From Corynebacterium spheniscorum (GTDB lineage Bacteria > Actinomycetota > Actinomycetes > Mycobacteriales > Mycobacteriaceae): DNA of 64,000 nt. The translations under genes were made by a program, and so were the position numbers. The notes below the pieces were generated by a model. That model searched no databases. It worked only from the letters and a program-made list of their open reading frames with translations, and was not told where the DNA came from. Where the stretch lies: positions 62,001-126,000 of the forward strand of contig NZ_FOPJ01000005.1 in NCBI RefSeq assembly GCF_900113445.1. Reading direction: 5' to 3'. Of this stretch, positions 58,126 to 64,000 are shown piece by piece (within the stretch, counting starts at the first letter, position 1; every line of letters starts with the position of its first letter).

Positions 58126-59397
58126 TTAGGGGTTAATGCCGCCACGGCGCACCACCCAATCCAGGTTTTCTCTAAGAGCCACCCGCCACACCTCATAGGA
58201 GTGCGCGCCAGGCACGGTGGTGAACTCGGTGCGCATGCCCACCTGCTGGGTGAGATCATTGAGTTTGGCTAGTGCCTCACCGGAGGATTGATCGCGTTCA
58301 CCGGCAACAAAACGCCCGGCGATACCGCGGAAGCGTTGATCTTTATCGGCTGCTGCGCGGGATAAGATAGTAGCCGGGTTGATCGCTTCGAAGGCCTGCT
58401 CACTGCCGCCGAAGAAGCGGTCCAAGGTTTCCTTGTGGCTCCCGATGGTTGGTTCGGCTTGACCGGAGAAATTCAAGAAACTGCCATAGGCCCGTGGGGA
58501 GTTAGTCACCACCTGTAAAGCGCAGGTGCCGCCGTAACTTAAACCACCAATGGTCCAGGAACGTTGATCAGGGTTAATCCGCGGGAAATGTTGATGGATA
58601 AGTTCTGGCACATCACGCGAGAGATAGGTCTGCACCTGGTCTTCTGGCCCATCAATGCATAAGGGGTTGGCGGTTAAAGAGCCAGTGGCATCGACGCTTA
58701 CTATCACCGGGGCAATGCCATCGTGTTGAGCTTGGTAATTATCGGCGGTGATTTCTCCTTGGCCATTGGAAAACCATTGCATGGGTTGCCCGGGGTTTCC
58801 TGCCATAAGTACCAACACCGGGAGTCTGAGTTCCGGTTTAGTCCAATAAGCGGGCGGTACATACGCCACCGCATCCCGGGCTTTGAAGCCAGAAACCTCA
58901 CCAGTTGCCGGAATTCTCACCAAAGCACCGGCTGCCTCGCCATCAATAGTCGGAGGCAGGGAAAGTTTTTGGAATTCTTGGTAATCCATCCGCACTGCCT
59001 GGGGTGCAGGATGTAAAGACGCCAGGGTTGGGTATTGCTGGTACACCAGATTCGCGCATCCCCACGCCGCGGCAATCGATAGCACTGCGGGCAGAATCAG
59101 CCTGATCCGCCAGCCGCGCACCACAAGGGCGCTCAGCACCACAAAGGCAGAAGCCGCGCTGGCTAGATAAACCCGAAGCGGTACGGGGTCTGGGAAGGGG
59201 CGCCAGATTTTTTCTAAAACTAGCCACACCACCGCGGTGAGCGCTAGGGAAATAATAAGCGTCCAGCTAGTGCGCGAGCGTTTTTCAGGGTCAAAAAACC
59301 CGAGGGCGGCAATCAGTGCGCAGATAGTCACGGCGCTAACTAGCACTATCGCTGCGGGGGTATCCACTAAAGAAATGGAACGGGCAAATTGGCTCAC
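58126..59397 (-). CDS. Membrane-anchored alpha/beta hydrolase (esterase D family)
   Basis: 423 residues. Four N-terminal membrane segments (to about residue 125) and an extracytoplasmic esterase of the PF00756 type at 150-420: nucleophile in GGLSYGGTCAL, acid around VAGERDQSS, His in VPGAHSYEVW. PF00756 also contains mycolyltransferases, but the membrane anchor and lack of the mycolyl signature argue for an esterase. Upstream of the MprF-type gene by 53 bp; such esterases hydrolyse aminoacyl lipids in Enterococcus, suggesting synthesis and removal are encoded together. GTG start at 59397. Confidence 0.82.
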   Translation of the reverse strand: MSQFARSISLVDTPAAIVLVSAVTICALIAALGFFDPEKRSRTSWTLIISLALTAVVWLVLEKIWRPFPDPVPLRVYLASAASAFVVLSALVVRGWRIRLILPAVLSIAAAWGCANLVYQQYPTLASLHPAPQAVRMDYQEFQKLSLPPTIDGEAAGALVRIPATGEVSGFKARDAVAYVPPAYWTKPELRLPVLVLMAGNPGQPMQWFSNGQGEITADNYQAQHDGIAPVIVSVDATGSLTANPLCIDGPEDQVQTYLSRDVPELIHQHFPRINPDQRSWTIGGLSYGGTCALQVVTNSPRAYGSFLNFSGQAEPTIGSHKETLDRFFGGSEQAFEAINPATILSRAAADKDQRFRGIAGRFVAGERDQSSGEALAKLNDLTQQVGMRTEFTTVPGAHSYEVWRVALRENLDWVVRRGGINP

Positions 59398-59512
59398 GCC
59401 ATCCGAGCCTAAGGCAACAACAGCCCAGCTTAGGCACGGAAATGCACTTCCCCAGGAAACTCACAGCAAGCTCTGGGCACACCGCCACGTTGAAGACGCT
59501 AATCTCAGAAAC

Positions 59513-60178
59513 ATGTCCTGGATTACCCGGATTCCCACACATTTACCGCTACCGGATCCCGTTCCTTGGGATAAGGCGCACCGGATAGTGGTGGTTTTGC
59601 ATGGTACCGCCAGCTCCCCGGGTATTTTCCGAAGGCTCGCCCGAGAAATGCGGGCAGATCACGTACGTGTCGAAGGGGTCCCCTACGCGGCTGCCGGTAC
59701 TGGGGATTTACACCGCGGGATTGAAGAGGTAGCCGAAAAGGTCAATGAGATTATTGCCAAAGCACAAGGCCGCCGCGTAGATGTGGTGGGGCATTCTCTG
59801 GGCGGATTAATGGCGCTGCGGCTTTTGCATCGCCGCCCACATATTCGCCAACGCATCACCACCTTAATTGGTTTGGGGGCGTGTTGGCGTGGGGTGCCCA
59901 CCATGCGCGCACGTTGGGCGGAGTGGATGGTGCGTTTGATCGGTGGGAAGGCTTTCACCCAAATCAAACAACCCCTCCCCTTTAGCCCGCAATTACCAGA
60001 GGGTGTAAAGGTGGTGTCGGTGGTTTCTGATGCCGATACGGTGGTGCCCGCGGATTCTGCCACCTTGGGCACGGTGGTTCCCATTAGTGGGGTGAGCCAC
60101 CGCAAATTACCGGGAGAAACTGGGTTGATCCGCAGGCTCTTGGATCTACCCTCAAAAAAGCACGCGCACCAGGACTAG
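59513..60178 (+). CDS. Lipase-like alpha/beta hydrolase
   Basis: 221-residue lipase (class 2/PGAP1-like). VVVLHGTASSPGIF oxyanion strand, nucleophile motif GHSLGG near residue 90, Asp in VSDADTVVPADS and His in GVSHRKLPGE. No signal peptide, so a cytoplasmic esterase is likely. The ATG at 59513 is preferred since the earlier frame overlaps the divergent esterase gene. Ends 1 bp from the converging cysteine desulfurase stop. Confidence 0.85.
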   Translation: MSWITRIPTHLPLPDPVPWDKAHRIVVVLHGTASSPGIFRRLAREMRADHVRVEGVPYAAAGTGDLHRGIEEVAEKVNEIIAKAQGRRVDVVGHSLGGLMALRLLHRRPHIRQRITTLIGLGACWRGVPTMRARWAEWMVRLIGGKAFTQIKQPLPFSPQLPEGVKVVSVVSDADTVVPADSATLGTVVPISGVSHRKLPGETGLIRRLLDLPSKKHAHQD

Positions 60179-60179
60179 A

Positions 60180-61334
60180 TTAAGCCATACCTGCTGCGCG
60201 GGCTTGTTCCACAATGCCGGGAAGTACCGCCAACAACTGATCAACCTCAGCTTCGGTGGTGGTGCGCCCCAAACTAAAGCGTACTGCCCCCCGTGCATCT
60301 GCTTCACTTACCCCCATTGCTAAAAGCACATGGCTGGGGCGATTCACCCCTTGTGAGCAGGCCGAACCAGTTGAAGCAGCAATTCCTTGGGAATCGAGCA
60401 GCATAATCAAGCTATCGCCTTCAGCACCGCGGAAGCAGATATGCACATGCCCGGGAAGCCCCTCACCACTGTCACTATCAGCACTGATGGTGAGCACATC
60501 CGGGATGCTCGCCTGAATACCGTGCAAAAGCCGATCGCGAAGTACTCGGCGGGAAGCTGCTTCTTCTACTTGTTCGGCGCAGGCTTCTTCTAAAGCAGCC
60601 GCTAGGGCGGCGGCAGAGGCCACATCGGAGGTGCCGGGGCGCAGCCCACGTTCTTGGCCACCGCCGTGTAATACCGGTAAGGGGGCTGGGGAACGTTTGG
60701 CTAAAAGCACCCCAATTCCACGGGGACCACCGAATTTATGGGCGCTTAATGCCAAGGTGGTGGCACCCAATTCATGGAAATTCACGGGAATGTGGCCCAC
60801 TGCTTGGACGGCATCGATATGCACCGGCACACCATATTCTTGGCCCAGGGCGCATAATTCTTTGACCGGTTGGATTCGGCCAGTTTCATTATTGGCCATC
60901 ATGCAGGCAATAAGTGCAGTGTCTTCGGGGAGGTGTTCGGGCACCTCAATAACTCCACAATCTCGCGCTGTGAGGAAGTCGGTGCGGGCCCCCTCAGCCA
61001 TCAGGGTGCGCGCAGGTTCGAGCACTGCGGAATGCTCGATCTCGGAAAGCGCAATGCCGGGGCGTGGGGTGTCGCCTTGGCGTGCCCGCCATAGCCCCGT
61101 GAGCGCCAGATTATCGGCCTCGGTGCCACTACCTGTGAAAATAACCTCCATGCGGTCCGCGCCTAAGCAGGCGGCGATGCTATCGCGGGCATCTTCGAGG
61201 ACCTTGCGGGCGGCGCGTCCGGCGGCGTATTGCCCGCCGGGGTTCAGCAGTCCGCTGTGGTGGACCCAGGTGTCGCGCGCGATGTCGCGCATGGGGGTGG
61301 TGGCGGCGTGGTCGAGGTAAATCTGAGTGTCCAT
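60180..61334 (-). CDS. Cysteine desulfurase (NifS/IscS type)
   Basis: PLP enzyme removing sulphur from cysteine for tRNA thiolation or Fe-S clusters. 384 residues. PLP-binding Lys in LSAHKFGGPRG, substrate His in EIEHSAVLEP, persulphide Cys in STGSACSQGVNRPSHVL with the long loop of class I. In M. tuberculosis the orthologous gene iscS lies next to mnmA and etfA; a role in MnmA sulphur supply is inferred. Lies 2 bp before etfA on the same strand. Confidence 0.95.
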   Translation of the reverse strand: MDTQIYLDHAATTPMRDIARDTWVHHSGLLNPGGQYAAGRAARKVLEDARDSIAACLGADRMEVIFTGSGTEADNLALTGLWRARQGDTPRPGIALSEIEHSAVLEPARTLMAEGARTDFLTARDCGVIEVPEHLPEDTALIACMMANNETGRIQPVKELCALGQEYGVPVHIDAVQAVGHIPVNFHELGATTLALSAHKFGGPRGIGVLLAKRSPAPLPVLHGGGQERGLRPGTSDVASAAALAAALEEACAEQVEEAASRRVLRDRLLHGIQASIPDVLTISADSDSGEGLPGHVHICFRGAEGDSLIMLLDSQGIAASTGSACSQGVNRPSHVLLAMGVSEADARGAVRFSLGRTTTEAEVDQLLAVLPGIVEQARAAGMA

Positions 61335-61336
61335 AG

Positions 61337-62296
61337 TTAGGCTTTGCGTTCGCGAATTTCGCGGGCTAATTCGGGTGCCAAATCATGGACGTCGGCAACT
61401 ACACCTAAATCCGCAATCGACATGATGGGGGCATCTTCATCATTGGTTACCGCAATAATCGTGCGGGAGGTTTGCATCCCGGAGGTGTGCTGAATAGCAC
61501 CGGAAATACCCAGGCTAATATAAAGATCCGGCGAAATAGTAACGCCAGTTTGGCCAATTTGTAGGGCGCTGGGGCAATAACCCAAATCCACGGCATCGCG
61601 GGTGGCACCTACTGCAGCACCCATGGAATCGGCTAGGCCTTCCACCAATTCTGCGAAGCCTTCGGCCGAGCCCACGCCGCGGCCACCGGCGATCACGGTT
61701 TTTGCTTCCGCCAAGTCTGGGCGGTTGCCGCGCTCAGCGGGGCTAAAGGAGGTGATTTCCACGTTCTTTTGGTCCGGAGCGGGCAGCTCAATGGCCAGCA
61801 ATTCGCCAGCACCCGGGGTGGCTGCGCTGGCCTCAATGGCGCCGCGGCGCACGGTATAGACAGGGCTTTCGCCACCGACGGCGGTATCCACGGCAATGGT
61901 GTCGCCGAAAATGGACATGGTGGCGCTGCGATCAGGGTTAATGCCGGTGACATCCACCAGCACACCGGAAGCCACGCGGGCGGCAACGCGCCCAGCGATC
62001 TCATTGCCGGCGGCGGTAGCGGAAATAAGGATCGGGCCCGCTTCACCCGCAGCCAGGGAGCTCAACGCATCCACTGCGGGGAGGATGAGGCGGCGGCTAG
62101 CGCCTTCAGCTTCAGCGGCGATAATGCGGGCCGCGCCGAGGGCTTGGAGTTCAGGTTGGAGGGCGGCGGCGGTGCCAGGTTCGCCGACGACCACCGCGGT
62201 GGCTTCGCCTAAACCTTGGGCGAGGGTGAAAAGTTCCGCTGCGGCGGAGTCAACGTGGCCATCATTGTGGTCGATGAGAATATAAACAGTGCTCAT
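61337..62296 (-). CDS. etfA: Electron transfer flavoprotein alpha subunit
   Basis: 319 residues. Holds FAD and passes electrons from acyl-CoA dehydrogenases to the quinone pool. C-terminal FAD domain motifs: VIAGGRGVGSAEGF, GATRDAVDLGYCP, IGQTGVTISPDLYISLGISGA (landmark GQTGVTISPDLYI) and TNDEDAPIMSIADLGVV. Normal length. Same strand, 69 bp after etfB. A 5-bp GGCCT/AGGCC hairpin is in that gap. Confidence 0.96.
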   Translation of the reverse strand: MSTVYILIDHNDGHVDSAAAELFTLAQGLGEATAVVVGEPGTAAALQPELQALGAARIIAAEAEGASRRLILPAVDALSSLAAGEAGPILISATAAGNEIAGRVAARVASGVLVDVTGINPDRSATMSIFGDTIAVDTAVGGESPVYTVRRGAIEASAATPGAGELLAIELPAPDQKNVEITSFSPAERGNRPDLAEAKTVIAGGRGVGSAEGFAELVEGLADSMGAAVGATRDAVDLGYCPSALQIGQTGVTISPDLYISLGISGAIQHTSGMQTSRTIIAVTNDEDAPIMSIADLGVVADVHDLAPELAREIRERKA

Positions 62297-62365
62297 GGTT
62301 TTCCTTCAGGGGGCCTTTATCAGGCCTTCGGGGTTTTGAGGCGGGCGTAGTTCTGGAGGGCGTGC

Positions 62366-63181
62366 TTAAGAGAGCAGCTTTCGTTCTTCCAGGAAATCGA
62401 CAATGGCCTTCGCGGTGGCGGCGGAATCATTGTCGCGAATCACTTCACCAGCCTGCCGCTCCGGGCGGCGCGCAGCATTGGTGACCACAGTTGCGGCGTG
62501 GGCTTGGCCAACCTGCTCGGCAGCCACCCCCAGATCAGCGATGCTGATAGCGGGGATCTCCGTTTTCTTCGCTGCCATAATGCCCTTGAAGTTGGGGAAA
62601 CGTGGGCGATCAGCCTGATCGGTGACCGTCACCAGCGCGGGCAACCCGGCGCGTAGTTCATAGCTGCCTTCATTGCTCACGCGGGTACCGCTAATGCTGG
62701 CAGCCGCGGGATCTACCTGCATGCTGGTGAGGTGCGTAAGCGCAGGCAGCTGCAGGTATTCGGCGATAATGCCCGGCAGTGCACCGGTACCGGCATCGGA
62801 GGAAGCATTACCGGCAATCACCAGCTGCACATCTTCTAAGGAGTTAATGGCATTGGTCATCGTCCAGGCGGTGGCCAGCACATCAGAGCCTGCTAGGGCA
62901 TCATCGAGCACATGCAGGGCGGAATCTGCGCCCATGGCAATGGCTTTACGCAGGGCTTCTTCGGCACCCTTGGGGCCAATGGTGATGGCGGTGACGCTAT
63001 ATCCGGCATCGGGGTGCGCTTCGCGGATGCGCAGGGCTTGTTCCATCGCGTACTCATTGATTTCGTCGATCACCGCATCGACATTTTCCCGGTCAAGGGT
63101 GTAATCATCCTTGAGGTCCTTGGTGGACCAGGTGTCCGGCACATTCTTCACAAGTACGGCAATGGTGGGCATCTCGGACAT
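62366..63181 (-). CDS. etfB: Electron transfer flavoprotein beta subunit
   Basis: 271 residues, partner of EtfA; binds AMP. Motifs VLVKNVPDTWSTKDLKDDYTL (landmark VLVKNVPDT), NEYAMEQALRIRE and the conserved NEGSYELRAGLPALVTVTDQADRPRFPNFKGIM region (landmark RPRFPNFKGIM). The ATG at 63181 (or 63172, MPTIAVLV) is preceded by AAGGTGAA. Begins the etfB-etfA-desulfurase run. Confidence 0.96.
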   Translation of the reverse strand: MSEMPTIAVLVKNVPDTWSTKDLKDDYTLDRENVDAVIDEINEYAMEQALRIREAHPDAGYSVTAITIGPKGAEEALRKAIAMGADSALHVLDDALAGSDVLATAWTMTNAINSLEDVQLVIAGNASSDAGTGALPGIIAEYLQLPALTHLTSMQVDPAAASISGTRVSNEGSYELRAGLPALVTVTDQADRPRFPNFKGIMAAKKTEIPAISIADLGVAAEQVGQAHAATVVTNAARRPERQAGEVIRDNDSAATAKAIVDFLEERKLLS

Positions 63182-63316
63182 TCACCTTCACAAAATTAGG
63201 GTTCAAATACTTCAGGTTTGCTTAACCGCCATAGTCTAGCCTCCCCAAGCACTCGACGTTAAGACCCCCGTGGCCGCCGTCACAATACCGCTGATACTGC
63301 TGCCCTAATCCGCTGC

Positions 63317-64000
63317 TTAGTCTTCGCGCAGGTGTGGGGGAATATATTCGATTCTTTCGATCCGCTTGGTGGTATAAAAATCTCGGTATTTCGGGTCATC
63401 CACGGGATCACCAATAACGGGGCGCATATCAGCGAATTCCGCGCCGGCTAAGGCTTCTTCCACGGTGCGATAATTAGTTAATTCCTGTAATTGCGCCCAC
63501 GTGGGAATCACAAATCGCACTAACCCGGCGCGCCACCCATCAAGTAATAGTTGGGGTGGGAACCACCCGGCAGAATCCGCCTCCGAACAATCCCCATCGG
63601 GGTACTGCCCTTCTGGCACGGCGGCAATAAAAGAGAAGGTATCAAACCAGGTTCCGGAATTAGACGGCCCCACCCACCTGGCCCAAGGCCGCAGTAAATC
63701 CGCATTTACCCGCAAATTATTATCACTTAACACATCGGTGAGCGAGAGCCGGTGACTTTCTAATCCGAGCCTTTCCACGTGATAAGAGTTCGCATCATCG
63801 ACGGTATTGCCATCAGAATCAATAGCTAAAAGCAGCCCTGTTTCTTCAAATAGTTCCCGAACAGCCGCGAAAACTAAGGCATGCCCTTTTTCCTTCGTCG
63901 CCCCCATTCGCCGCGCCATCGAAATAACCGAAGGCCCCGCCCACAAGTCACCAGAATCCCAGGTTTTCTCGGGATAATCACGGTCATCTACTCCCCCACC
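63317..64000 (-). CDS. Nudix hydrolase, 5' end outside window
   Basis: At least 227 residues; the frame stays open to the right edge (GGGVDDRDYPEKTW), so the true start lies outside. The Nudix helix RELFEETGLLL supplies the REUxEExGU catalytic part. The preceding GHALVFAAV lacks the usual upstream Glu, as in the NUDT19/RP2p-like subgroup, so CoA- or acyl-CoA-type substrates are possible. The segment PSNSGTWFDTFSFIAAVPEGQ is also typical of that subgroup. Convergence with no neighbour; etfB starts 135 bp away. Confidence 0.85.
   Translation of the reverse strand, partial: GGGVDDRDYPEKTWDSGDLWAGPSVISMARRMGATKEKGHALVFAAVRELFEETGLLLAIDSDGNTVDDANSYHVERLGLESHRLSLTDVLSDNNLRVNADLLRPWARWVGPSNSGTWFDTFSFIAAVPEGQYPDGDCSEADSAGWFPPQLLLDGWRAGLVRFVIPTWAQLQELTNYRTVEEALAGAEFADMRPVIGDPVDDPKYRDFYTTKRIERIEYIPPHLRED

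Overview
The window is chromosomal DNA of a Corynebacterium. Almost every gene is recognisable as a core corynebacterial or mycobacterial gene, and the gene order matches C. glutamicum and partly M. tuberculosis: serA-leuB-odx; ilvBNC beside the MscCG glutamate-export channel and a CFP-6-like PH protein; lysG/lysE; gatB, pfkA, gatA, gatC; ligA; mnmA; cysteine desulfurase; etfA/etfB. I see no prophage, insertion sequence, CRISPR array, rRNA or tRNA. It differs from C. glutamicum enough to be another species, which I cannot name.

Layout. 1-7.8 kb: 3' part of an isochorismate synthase, then a tight minus-strand series serA, hypothetical, leuB, CBS/nucleotidyltransferase, dnaQ-like exonuclease, odx. 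7.8-11.5 kb: an uncharacterised lipoprotein and a DUF262 protein. 11.6-16.9 kb: metal homeostasis, with a His-rich CDF zinc exporter and a four-gene Fe3+-siderophore ABC uptake system with a DtxR-type operator. 17.1-21.1 kb: ilvBNC with its promoter, a 15-residue Ile/Leu/Val leader peptide and an attenuator. 21.1-25.8 kb: MscCG, a PH-domain protein, a GT87 glycosyltransferase and a DoxX protein. 25.9-28.6 kb: secreted HNH lipoprotein and lysG/lysE. 28.6-32.7 kb: an aldo/keto reductase and two tandem YkvI-family membrane proteins. 32.8-36.9 kb: gatB, a BASS transporter and an amino-acid permease. 36.9-39.9 kb: gabT (coupled to the permease) and a divergent PucR-type regulator. 40-44 kb: pfkA, an MFS exporter, a small membrane protein and an SDR. 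44.3-49.2 kb: gatA, gatC, an ACT protein and ligA. 49.4-55.3 kb: TDT transporter with LysR regulator, an exonuclease, a MetE-fold protein with mnmA, and a spermidine-synthase-like protein. 55.3-60.2 kb: an MprF-type lipid aminoacyltransferase, a membrane esterase and a lipase. 60.2-64 kb: cysteine desulfurase, etfA, etfB and a Nudix hydrolase cut by the window end.

Functional themes are branched-chain amino acid and serine synthesis, amino-acid export (MscCG, LysE), iron and zinc control, and tRNA-linked processes (GatCAB, MnmA, MprF). No large unknown system stands out. The most interesting leads are small: an orphan DtxR-like operator followed by a ribosome-binding site, a 16-codon ORF and a strong terminator (44.1-44.3 kb); the complete ilv attenuation leader; a DUF262 protein whose HNH motif has lost its histidines; a CWB2-like lipoprotein with an unassigned C-terminal domain; a MetE-fold protein without zinc ligands; and paired palindromes at the gabT/pucR and YkvI loci.
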